Shown here piece by piece: positions 37,466 to 43,838 of a stretch of DNA of 64,000 bases. Location: assembly GCF_000023225.1 (NCBI RefSeq), contig NC_013173.1:3722501-3786500 (forward strand), written 5' to 3'. The stretch is from Desulfomicrobium baculatum DSM 4028. GTDB lineage: Bacteria; Desulfobacterota; Desulfovibrionia; Desulfovibrionales; Desulfomicrobiaceae. A program made the translations under genes and the position numbers. Below the pieces are notes generated by a model. The model had not been told where the DNA came from, ran no database searches, and worked only from the letters and a program-made list of their open reading frames with translations. Position 1 is the stretch's first letter, and each line of letters opens with the position of its first letter.

Positions 37466-38607
37466 CACCAGACCTCCTGGCAGATGGCCAGTAATTGCTC
37501 GGCCGTGGCCGGGCGGGGATTGGTCAGCAGGCAGGCGTCCTTGGTGGCCATCTCGCAGATCTGGGGGAAAGCGGACTCGTCGTCCACAATTTCCCGGAAA
37601 TGAACCGGCGCGCCGAGTTCCAGAAAAATCTCTTTCAGACGTTTGATGCCCCCTTCGGCGGTTTGCAGGGAGGAGGACAGACGCTTGCCGAGGACAATTT
37701 CTCCGATGATGGCCATCTTTTCTTCGCAGGCGGGCAGGTTGTAGCTCATGACTGCCGGGAGCAGCACCGGGTGAACCATCCCATGCGTGGTATCGAAAAA
37801 TCCGCCCAGGGAATGGGCAATGGCGTGGCAGGCACCTAGGCTGGCGTTGCTGAAACTCATACCTGCGCACACGGCGGCCATGGACAGGTTTTCCATGGCC
37901 AGGGGGTCGCGGGTTTTGAGCGCGGGTTTGAGGTTGTGCAGAATGAGATGCATGGCTTTCAAGGCCTGGGTCTCGGTCAGCGTGTGTGCGATGAGCGAGA
38001 CGTAGGATTCCACCGCATGGGACAATGCGTCCACAGCGGACGTCACGACGAGGTCGTCGCTGGCCGTGGAGAGCATATCCGGATCGATGATCGATACGTT
38101 GGGAGTCAGGGAGCGGCTGATCAGCGACATCTTCACCTTGCGCGTGACATCGGTGATGATGGCGAATTGGGAAATATCCGAACCGCTCCCGGCCGTGGAC
38201 GGCAGGAAGATCATGGGCGGCAAGGGCCTGATGATCAGGTTTGCGCCTTCATAGTCCTGAATCGTGCCGCCGTTGCTGGCCACGGTGGCTACGCCCTTGG
38301 CCATGTCGAGCGGGCTGCCCCCGCCAAGACCAATGACCACGTCCGCTCCTTCCGCCTTGTAAAGGTCCGCGCCGAGATGCACTTCGTAGTCACGCGGGTT
38401 GGAACTTACATTTGAATAGTACACCCATTTCAAGGCCGAAGCCTCAAGAACCCCGATGAGCTTGCCGACCCAGCCGCTGCGTTCGAGGCCCGGATCACTG
38501 ACGACGAAGACCTTCTTGGCTCCGAGTTGCAGAGCGTACGATCCTGTATATTCCATGCTGCCGTGCCCGAAAATGATTTCTGGCAGAGAGAACTTTCTTA
38601 TATCCAT
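37465..38607 (-). CDS. Iron-containing alcohol dehydrogenase (first gene of the kinase/regulator operon)
   Basis: 380-aa group III dehydrogenase. NAD-binding GLGGGSPLDMAKG near residue 95; the metal-binding region holds DALSHAVESY and the His residues of ACHAIAHSLGGFFDTTHGMVH (about 250-270). Likely interconverts a primary alcohol and its aldehyde with NAD(H). ATG 38607 has AGGAG eight bases upstream. Unusually it is cotranscribed with its putative two-component regulators. It shares a roughly 500-bp divergent control region with a second alcohol dehydrogenase, from which it differs substantially in sequence. Substrate not determinable. Confidence 0.92.
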   Translation of the reverse strand: MDIRKFSLPEIIFGHGSMEYTGSYALQLGAKKVFVVSDPGLERSGWVGKLIGVLEASALKWVYYSNVSSNPRDYEVHLGADLYKAEGADVVIGLGGGSPLDMAKGVATVASNGGTIQDYEGANLIIRPLPPMIFLPSTAGSGSDISQFAIITDVTRKVKMSLISRSLTPNVSIIDPDMLSTASDDLVVTSAVDALSHAVESYVSLIAHTLTETQALKAMHLILHNLKPALKTRDPLAMENLSMAAVCAGMSFSNASLGACHAIAHSLGGFFDTTHGMVHPVLLPAVMSYNLPACEEKMAIIGEIVLGKRLSSSLQTAEGGIKRLKEIFLELGAPVHFREIVDDESAFPQICEMATKDACLLTNPRPATAEQLLAICQEVW

Positions 38608-38675
38608 ATCTTCTCCTCGCGACGGGGTTGTCTTCGTGATCCGGGGGTGGTCCAACTGCTCTTGCTGGTGCATCG

Positions 38676-38691
38676 TGCAAGAACACGACCG
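38676..38691 (-). promoter_or_regulatory. Candidate sigma-54 promoter for the leftward adh-kinase-regulator operon
   Basis: On the minus strand GG (38690-38689) is followed at the correct spacing by TTGCA, with GC at 38678-38677. The -12 element is perfect, while the bases just after the -24 GG are poor. The predicted start site is about 55 bp before the adh ATG. Confidence 0.4.
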
Positions 38692-38736
38692 CTTGCTCTT
38701 GGCTGCCAGACGAGTGGCCTGTTTTTAACGAAGACA

Positions 38737-38750
38737 TTCAATGTATTGAA
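38737..38750. promoter_or_regulatory. Small palindrome in the divergent adh control region
   Basis: TTCAAT-GT-ATTGAA, perfect 6-bp arms, in an AT-rich stretch about 130 bp upstream of the leftward adh. It could be a binding site for a second regulator or IHF-like bending; nothing further can be said. Confidence 0.3.
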
Positions 38751-38838
38751 AATAAAAAGAATATTGTTTGCGATTTTGAGCATGCTATCCAACATTGCGA
38801 AGACTGGCAAAGATGGTTTTTGGGGCCAAGAGGCATGA

Positions 38839-38855
38839 TGAGTCATTTTGACTCA
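38839..38855. promoter_or_regulatory. TCA-N3-TGA palindrome, copy A (candidate upstream activator site)
   Basis: TGAGTCA-TTT-TGACTCA, perfect 7-bp arms with a 3-bp spacer. Its centre lies about 157 bp from the -24 of the leftward candidate sigma-54 promoter and about 171 bp from that of the rightward one. That is a usual distance for an NtrC-type enhancer. The core TCATTTTGA recurs at 40515-40533 and, inverted, at 34846-34862. Confidence 0.6.
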
Positions 38856-39016
38856 ACTGTGCTGAAAAGACCAGGATCAAAGTGATACAAAACGGGGTGG
38901 GCTTTAAACGCATGAGCAGGGCGTTCTTTCTTTCCAGGGAGGGAGTGCAAGGTTATGCGATTTGATTTCGGCATGTTGCGTTAAATAATACGAATTTTTC
39001 ACGTTTTCCGACAGTC

Positions 39017-39031
39017 TGGCCTCATTCTTGC
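39017..39031 (+). promoter_or_regulatory. Sigma-54 promoter of the rightward adh
   Basis: TGGCCTCATTCTTGC matches the -24/-12 consensus (TGGCAC-N5-TTGC) with exact GG-to-GC spacing and all core bases. The predicted start is near 39043, about 60 bp before the adh ATG. Confidence 0.75.
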
Positions 39032-39102
39032 CTTAAGGGGAATCACGAGAGTTAATTGAGTGGATTCTATTTGAGTTAAACAATCTTTAGCGAGGTGCAA
39101 TC

Positions 39103-40284
39103 ATGGCTGTTCAAGAAATGGTGTATGGATTTTTCATTCCCAGCGTTACTCTGATCGGTATTGGTGCTTCCAAGCAGATTCCTGAGAAAATCAAGGCTCT
39201 GGGCGGCAGTAAGCCCCTGGTAGTTACCGACAAGGGCATCACCGGCTGCGGTCTGACCAAGCAGATCACCGACCTGCTGGATGCCGCTGGAATGAAGTAT
39301 GAAGTATACGACGAAACCATTCCGAATCCCACGGATAACAACGTCCACGCTGGTGTCGACGTGTACAAGAAGACCAAGTGCGATTCGTTGATCTCCCTGG
39401 GCGGCGGCAGCTCGCATGACTGCGGTAAGGGTATCGGCCTTGTTGTTGCCAACGGCGGCAAGATCCATGACTTCGAAGGCGTGGACAAGTCCACCAAGCC
39501 CATGCCTCCATATCTGGCCGTCAACACCACCGCCGGCACCGCTTCTGAAATGACCCGTTTCTGTATCATCACCGATACTTCCCGCAAGGTGAAGATGGCC
39601 ATCGTCGACTGGCGCGTCACCCCCGGCATCGCCATCGATGATCCGATGCTGATGGTCGGCATGCCCCCGGCGCTGACTGCCGCCACCGGCATGGACGCTC
39701 TGACCCACGCCGTGGAAGCCTATGTTTCCACCATCGCCACCCCCATGACCGACGCCTGCGCCCAGAAGGCCATCGAACTGATCGCCAAATACCTGCGCAA
39801 AGCCGTTGCCAATGGTAAAGACATCGAAGCCCGCGAAGGCATGTGTTTCGCGCAGTACCTGGCCGGCATGGCTTTCAACAACGCCAGCCTCGGTCACGTC
39901 CACGCCATGGCTCACCAGCTCGGCGGCTTCTACGACCTGCCGCACGGTGAATGCAACGCCATCCTGCTGCCCCACGTCGAACGCGCCAACATGAACGCCA
40001 GGCTCGAACGCTTTGTCGACATGGCCAAGTTCCTGGGCGAGAATGTTGAAGGCATGTCCATCCGCGCCGCTGCCGAAAAGGCCCTCGACGCCATCAAGCA
40101 GCTGTCCACCGACGTCGGTATTCCTTCCGGCCTGATCGAGTTGGGCAAGCGCTACGGCAAGAACGTCAAGAAGGAAGACATCGCCATCATGACCGGCAAT
40201 GCTCAGAAAGACGCTTGCGGTTTCACCAACCCTGTCTGCCTGAAAGACGCCGACGTTGCTCGCATTTACGAGGCTGCCCTGTAA
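39103..40284 (+). CDS. adh: Iron-containing alcohol dehydrogenase (DhaT/Adh2-like)
   Basis: 393-aa group III NAD-dependent dehydrogenase, close in layout to ethanol and 1,3-propanediol dehydrogenases of sulfate reducers. NAD-binding SLGGGSSHDCGKGIG near 97-111; catalytic-site region TTAGTASEMTRF; Fe ligands in DALTHAVEAY (Asp, His) and in HVHAMAHQLGGFYDLPHGECN (His residues). Start ATG with GAGG upstream. Strongly biased, highly regular codon use hints at high expression. Followed by a strong terminator, with a sigma-54 promoter upstream. Probably the main ethanol dehydrogenase, feeding aldehyde to the oxidoreductase downstream. Confidence 0.95.
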   Translation: MAVQEMVYGFFIPSVTLIGIGASKQIPEKIKALGGSKPLVVTDKGITGCGLTKQITDLLDAAGMKYEVYDETIPNPTDNNVHAGVDVYKKTKCDSLISLGGGSSHDCGKGIGLVVANGGKIHDFEGVDKSTKPMPPYLAVNTTAGTASEMTRFCIITDTSRKVKMAIVDWRVTPGIAIDDPMLMVGMPPALTAATGMDALTHAVEAYVSTIATPMTDACAQKAIELIAKYLRKAVANGKDIEAREGMCFAQYLAGMAFNNASLGHVHAMAHQLGGFYDLPHGECNAILLPHVERANMNARLERFVDMAKFLGENVEGMSIRAAAEKALDAIKQLSTDVGIPSGLIELGKRYGKNVKKEDIAIMTGNAQKDACGFTNPVCLKDADVARIYEAAL

Positions 40285-40293
40285 TGAACACGT

Positions 40294-40323
40294 GCGCGCC
40301 GGTTATCCGGCGCGCTTTTTTCC
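40294..40323 (+). terminator. Rho-independent terminator of adh
   Basis: Perfect 9-bp stem GCGCGCCGG / CCGGCGCGC (40294-40302, 40307-40315), loop TTAT, followed by a run of T from 40316. Ten bases after the adh stop. Confidence 0.93.
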
Positions 40324-40343
40324 GACAGAGAACGGAGGTGCGC

Positions 40344-40496
40344 ATGTGGTTTGACGATGCTTCGCTGCTTTTGCTGGAAGAGGCGGATTGGAAAGTCAGC
40401 CTTGAGCGCGATGAGGTCGGGGCCACTGTGCGCGATGAAGATTTTCTGGAAGCGGCCAGATTCGACGAAACGTGGTGTGCGAGCCCGTTGTTTTGA
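40344..40496 (+). CDS. Small acidic protein of unknown function (50 aa)
   Basis: 50 aa, starting MWFDDASLLLLEEADW. The ATG at 40344 has an excellent ribosome-binding site (CGGAGGTGCGC). The product is rich in Asp/Glu with three Trp and one Cys, without signal peptide or membrane helix. It lies just after the adh terminator and is followed by its own strong terminator at 40580-40622, so read-through or a local promoter would be needed for expression. I recognise no family. The ribosome site and position between adh and the aldehyde oxidoreductase argue that it is real. Confidence 0.6.
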   Translation: MWFDDASLLLLEEADWKVSLERDEVGATVRDEDFLEAARFDETWCASPLF

Positions 40497-40514
40497 AATG
40501 GGAACGCATGCACG

Positions 40515-40533
40515 CCGGGTCATTTTGATCCGG
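40515..40533. promoter_or_regulatory. TCA-N3-TGA palindrome, copy B (candidate upstream activator site)
   Basis: CCGGGTCA-TTT-TGATCCGG: 8-bp arms with one G:T mismatch, the same TCATTTTGA core as the site between the two adh genes. It lies about 170 bp upstream of the aldehyde oxidoreductase start and about 115 bp from a sigma-54-like motif at 40639. Confidence 0.55.
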
Positions 40534-40579
40534 AACCGAAGCGTGAGACTGCCGTAATTTATGATGCCAGTAACTGGGG

Positions 40580-40622
40580 CAGGGTTGGGGGTTGGCATTC
40601 CTCCCAGCCCTGTCTTTTTTTT
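40580..40622 (+). terminator. Rho-independent terminator before the aldehyde oxidoreductase
   Basis: 12-bp stem: CAGGGTTGGGGG (40580-40591) with CTCCCAGCCCTG (40601-40612), including two G-U pairs, loop of 9, then T8 at 40615-40622. It ends any transcript of the 50-aa gene, or acts as an attenuator for the oxidoreductase. Confidence 0.85.
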
Positions 40623-40638
40623 GGAGTTATGTCTTGGC

Positions 40639-40653
40639 GGGCATCATGGCTGC
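40639..40653 (+). promoter_or_regulatory. Candidate sigma-54 promoter of the aldehyde oxidoreductase
   Basis: GGGCATCATGGCTGC keeps GGCA at -24 and TGC at -12 with exact 12-base GG-to-GC spacing, but deviates from the consensus at flanking bases. The same bases form a hairpin (GCGGGCA / TGCCCGC). Predicted start near 40665, 32 bp before the ATG. Confidence 0.4.
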
Positions 40654-40696
40654 CCGCTAAACCCTTATTACTCGGATTAATGATCAAGGAGCATGC

Positions 40697-42418
40697 ATGA
40701 AAGTCCTACGCATCAATACCAGAACCAAGAGCTTCAAGTTTGAAGAACTCGGCGAGCTGGCCGGTCTTGGAGGCCGCGCCCTGACCTCCAGAGTGGTCAA
40801 CAAGGAAGTCCCGGCGAACTGTCACCCGCTTTCCGCCGAAAACAAGCTTATTTTCGCGGCCGGCGTGCTGGCTCCGACCAACGCCGCCAACTCCGGCCGT
40901 GTCTCCGTCGGCGCCAAGTCGCCCCTGACCGGCGGCATCAAGGAAAGCAACTCCGGCGGCCAGTTCGCGCACACCCTGCCCAAGCTGGACCTCCTGGCCG
41001 TCATCCTCGAGGACAAGCCCGAGGCCGGAAGCCCCATGCAGGAGATCTTCATCTCCGCAGACAAGGTCGTGTTCAAGGATTCCGCCGTGGTCGGCATGCG
41101 CAACTATGCGGCCCAGGAAAAGCTCCTGTCCGCCTACGGCGACAAGTCCGTGACCGCACTGATCGGACCCGCCGGCGAGCAGTGCCTGTGCGCCGCCACC
41201 ATCCAGTTCTCCGATCCGGAAGGCCTGCCCTCCCGCTCCGCCGGTCGCGGCGGCCTGGGCGCGGTCATGGGTTCCAAGGGCGTCAAGGCCATCATCCTTG
41301 ACGGCGAAGCCAACGCGAAGACCGTCTATGGCAACGAAGAACTGTTCAAGGAAGCCCGCAAGGAATGGGTCGACGTGCTGCGCACGCATCCCGTCACCAG
41401 CCAGGGCCTGCCCGGGTTCGGCACTGCGGTGCTGGTCAACGTCATCAACGAGGCCGGCGCGCTGCCGACCAAGAACTTCCGCATGGGCAAGTTCGACGGC
41501 GCGGAGAAGATCTCCGGCGAGACCCTGGCCGCCAATATCGAAAAGCGCGGCGGCAAGACCAAGCACGGCTGTCACACCGGCTGCGTGATCCAGTGCTCCC
41601 AGGTTTACCACGGCAAGGACGGCAAATACCTGACCACTGGCTTCGAGTACGAGACCATCTGGGGCTTCGGCGCGAACCTCCTCATCGACAACCTTGACGA
41701 CATCGCGCAGATGGACCGCACCTGCGACGAAATAGGCATGGACACCATCGAGATGGCCAACACCATGGCCATGGCCATGGAAGGCGGCGTCTTGGCCTGG
41801 GGCGACAGCAAGGGCGTCCTGGCCGAACTGGACAAGGTCGGCTCCAAGGATCCACTGGGCCGCATCTACGGCAACGGCACCTCCTACACGGCCAAGGCTT
41901 TCGGCGTGGACCGCATCCCCGTGGTCAAGAACCAGGCCCTGCCCGCCTATGACCCGCGCGCAGTCAAGGGCGTCGGCGTAACCTACGCCACCACCCCCAT
42001 GGGCGCGGACCACACCGCCGGCTACGGCGTGTGCCAGAACGTGCTCAAAGTCGGCGGCGACGTCGACGGCCACAAGAACGAAGGCAACATCGAACTGTCC
42101 AAGAACCTGCAGATCGCCACTGCGGCCGTCGATTCCCTGGGCCTGTGCCTGTTCGTGGCCTTCGCCATCCTGGACGACGCCCGCGGCGTGCCCTGCATGG
42201 CCAAGCTGATTACCGGCCTGACCGGCAAGGAAATGAGCGTTGACGAGATGATGGGCATCGGCGTGAACTGCCTCAAAGACGAGCTGGATTTCAACAAGCG
42301 CGCCGGCTTCACCGACGAAGACGACCAGCTGCCCCGCTTCTTCCGCGAAGAACTCCTTGCTCCCCATAACGTGGGCTGGGGCTACTCCACCGAGGAACTG
42401 CAGGCCGCCAAGGTCTAG
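40697..42418 (+). CDS. aor: Aldehyde:ferredoxin oxidoreductase (tungsten/molybdenum pterin enzyme)
   Basis: 573-aa cytoplasmic enzyme oxidising aldehydes to acids with ferredoxin as electron acceptor. The AOR N-domain holds GGRALTSRVV, NSGRVSVGAKSPLTGG and GRGGLGAVMGSKGVKAI. The iron-sulfur ligands are Cys292, 296 and 300 (KHGCHTGCVIQCSQ) with a fourth at Cys484 (DSLGLCLFVAF). Pterin-binding features include FEYETIWGFGAN. Length is slightly below archaeal AOR (about 605). Physically linked to two alcohol dehydrogenases, a small ORF and shared palindromes, so it probably removes the aldehyde formed from ethanol. Tungsten versus molybdenum cannot be told from sequence. Confidence 0.95.
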   Translation: MKVLRINTRTKSFKFEELGELAGLGGRALTSRVVNKEVPANCHPLSAENKLIFAAGVLAPTNAANSGRVSVGAKSPLTGGIKESNSGGQFAHTLPKLDLLAVILEDKPEAGSPMQEIFISADKVVFKDSAVVGMRNYAAQEKLLSAYGDKSVTALIGPAGEQCLCAATIQFSDPEGLPSRSAGRGGLGAVMGSKGVKAIILDGEANAKTVYGNEELFKEARKEWVDVLRTHPVTSQGLPGFGTAVLVNVINEAGALPTKNFRMGKFDGAEKISGETLAANIEKRGGKTKHGCHTGCVIQCSQVYHGKDGKYLTTGFEYETIWGFGANLLIDNLDDIAQMDRTCDEIGMDTIEMANTMAMAMEGGVLAWGDSKGVLAELDKVGSKDPLGRIYGNGTSYTAKAFGVDRIPVVKNQALPAYDPRAVKGVGVTYATTPMGADHTAGYGVCQNVLKVGGDVDGHKNEGNIELSKNLQIATAAVDSLGLCLFVAFAILDDARGVPCMAKLITGLTGKEMSVDEMMGIGVNCLKDELDFNKRAGFTDEDDQLPRFFREELLAPHNVGWGYSTEELQAAKV

Positions 42419-42429
42419 GATTTTTAACC

Positions 42430-42461
42430 CTTGTCCCGGAGGCGCTGGCCTCCGGGACAAG
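42430..42461 (+). terminator. Hairpin after the aldehyde oxidoreductase gene
   Basis: 13-bp perfect stem CTTGTCCCGGAGG / CCTCCGGGACAAG (42430-42442, 42449-42461), loop CGCTGG, 11 bases after the stop. No T-run follows, so it may stabilise the mRNA 3' end or act with the intrinsic terminator at 42677. Confidence 0.6.
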
Positions 42462-42676
42462 ACTTCGGGACTGAAGCATACTTGCAGCGATGGCTGGAAG
42501 ATGCACCGGAAAGCACTGCATCCACTGGGATCAGTGACACGGTTGTGAACACGCGGCGCACTCATCGTCTCGAAATACACGCGCCTCTAAATATGTCAAA
42601 ATAGGCATGTTTATTAATAGTTAAGTCACGACTCACCGAATGGCGTCACGACCAAACCGGGCAGCCTTGAAGACGG

Positions 42677-42722
42677 AAAACGCATGATCACCGCAATGAC
42701 GCGGCGGTCATGCGTTTTTTTT
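42677..42722 (+). terminator. Strong intrinsic terminator in a gene-free region
   Basis: An 11-bp outer stem AAAACGCATGA / TCATGCGTTTT with an inner CCGC / GCGG stem and T8 at 42715-42722. No gene lies between it and the aldehyde oxidoreductase hairpin about 215 bp upstream. It either ends the aor transcript or a short non-coding RNA encoded at roughly 42465-42720. Confidence 0.8.
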
Positions 42723-42762
42723 GTTTGTTCTTATTTGGCGGGGGGGGCGGTCCAGGGCGGCG

Positions 42763-42938
42763 GCTTGGCGGTTCGGGCCGCAGGCAGCCTCTCGAAACTC
42801 CATCGCGGGCCTCGTAGAGGTGAATCATTGCCTCTTCGAACACAGGCCTTCACTTCGTGCGGTGGGCAATGATTCACCAAACGATGCCAAAGCTCAGTCA
42901 GACAGTCGAGAGTCTGCCTGCGGCCCGAACCGCCAAGC
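42763..42938. repeat. Nested inverted repeats (intergenic repeat element)
   Basis: Outer arms 42763-42795 and 42906-42938 match over 33 bp with one mismatch (24 bp perfect). Inside, 42819-42832 (GGTGAATCATTGCC) and 42865-42878 are a perfect 14-bp inverted pair. The whole could fold into one long hairpin or cruciform. The surrounding 42.7-43.1 kb contains no plausible gene. The element resembles a MITE-like or REP-derived unit, but no target duplication was identified. Confidence 0.75.
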
Positions 42939-43001
42939 CTCGTGTGGATGCTTTAGCGGAGAAGAATGTTCGCAGAAAGTCGTCAGGCATCGCTGACAGT
43001 C

Positions 43002-43040
43002 ATTCCCGCGAACGTGTGCCCAGCATGGGTAGGCGGGAAT
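43002..43040. repeat. ATTCCCGC...GCGGGAAT palindromic repeat
   Basis: 8-bp arms ATTCCCGC (43002-43009) and GCGGGAAT (43033-43040), a motif widespread in proteobacterial intergenic palindromic repeats. The usual short loop is replaced by 23 bp that contain a further CCCA / TGGG hairpin. Adjacent bases (CTCGAGAGGCAGCCT, 43048-43062) resemble part of the nested repeat upstream. Confidence 0.55.
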
Positions 43041-43100
43041 CCAGGCACTCGAGAGGCAGCCTGAGGGTCGAATCGCAAACCTCGTGCGGAGGCTTGGGAG

Positions 43101-43838
43101 TCAGCGCGTGTTGGTTTGGACGTTGAAAGCGTCGATGGCGGCGTTCCAGCCCAGCTGGCCGAAAAGATCGAGGAGTTCCCGCGCAGGGGGGCAGGTCAAG
43201 GTCATAGGACTGGTGTCTTCGGGGTGGCGGAAGGTGAGTTCCACGCTGGCCAGCAGCAGGCGGTGCAGGCCGAAATGGTCGCGGAAGAAGCGGTTCTGCC
43301 GGCCGTCCCCGCGCAACACGTCGCCGATGAGCGGGTGGCGGATGTGGGCGAAGTGGCGGCGGATCTGGTGGGTGCGGCCGGTCCTGGGGCGAACCCGGAC
43401 CATGCTGTAGCGGGCGGTGGGGTTTGGGCCGACCGGGTGCGGGATTTCCGCCGTGGCCAGGCGCGTGAATTCGGTTCGGGCCTCCTGCAGGCTGCCGGAT
43501 TCGGATTTGAGCGCATCGTCGATGAGACCTTGGGGAGGAACGAATCCCCTCGTCACGGCAAGATAGGTTTTATGAACTTCCTGGCTCGCGAACTGGAGGG
43601 CCAGCGCGTGGGCGGCCTGCGGCGAGAGGGCCATGATCATGAGGCCGGAAGTGGGGCGGTCCAGGCGGTGCACCGGATAGAGGCGCTGGCCGAGCTGGTC
43701 GCGCAGGATCTGCAGCAGAAAGGGTTCGCGTCCGGCGTGGGCGTTGCGGTGCACAAGCAGTCCGGCGGGTTTGTGCACGGCGATGAGGTGTTCATCCCGG
43801 TGCAGCACCGGGATTTCAACAAGCTCAGTGTCCGGCAT
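43101..43838 (-). CDS. truC: RluA-family tRNA/rRNA pseudouridine synthase (TruC-like)
   Basis: 245 aa. The catalytic Asp is in LYPVHRLDRPTSGLMIMA (HRLD motif, near 58); other landmarks are HKPAGLLVHRN, VHKTYLAVTRG and the RTGRTHQIRRHFAHI loop. It lacks an S4 domain. Length and the HRLDRPTSG motif fit TruC, which modifies U65 of tRNA, better than RluD. The start overlaps the asparaginase stop by 14 bp, so it is the last gene of a leftward plsC-like/ansA/truC operon. Confidence 0.85.
   Translation of the reverse strand: MPDTELVEIPVLHRDEHLIAVHKPAGLLVHRNAHAGREPFLLQILRDQLGQRLYPVHRLDRPTSGLMIMALSPQAAHALALQFASQEVHKTYLAVTRGFVPPQGLIDDALKSESGSLQEARTEFTRLATAEIPHPVGPNPTARYSMVRVRPRTGRTHQIRRHFAHIRHPLIGDVLRGDGRQNRFFRDHFGLHRLLLASVELTFRHPEDTSPMTLTCPPARELLDLFGQLGWNAAIDAFNVQTNTR

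Noticed and set aside
38701-38720. Alternative sigma-54 site TTGCTCTTGGCTGCC on the minus strand
   Set aside because: The distance between the GC and GG elements is one base too long for sigma-54; the neighbouring 38676-38691 site has the correct spacing.
40497-40696. Molybdenum/tungsten cofactor riboswitch before the aldehyde oxidoreductase
   Set aside because: The 200-bp leader contains a plain terminator and one short hairpin; I could not fit the multi-helix Moco motif by eye. A covariance-model search would decide.
40706-42580. 624-codon open frame antisense to the aldehyde oxidoreductase
   Set aside because: Shadow of a highly biased coding sequence; no family features.
42430-43062. 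Possible CRISPR array in the repeat-rich gap
   Set aside because: Repeats are inverted and nested, not regularly spaced direct repeats with unique spacers; no cas genes nearby.
42684-43126. Short open frames in the 42.7-43.1 kb gap
   Set aside because: They lie in nested inverted repeats, have no ribosome-binding site and resemble no protein.
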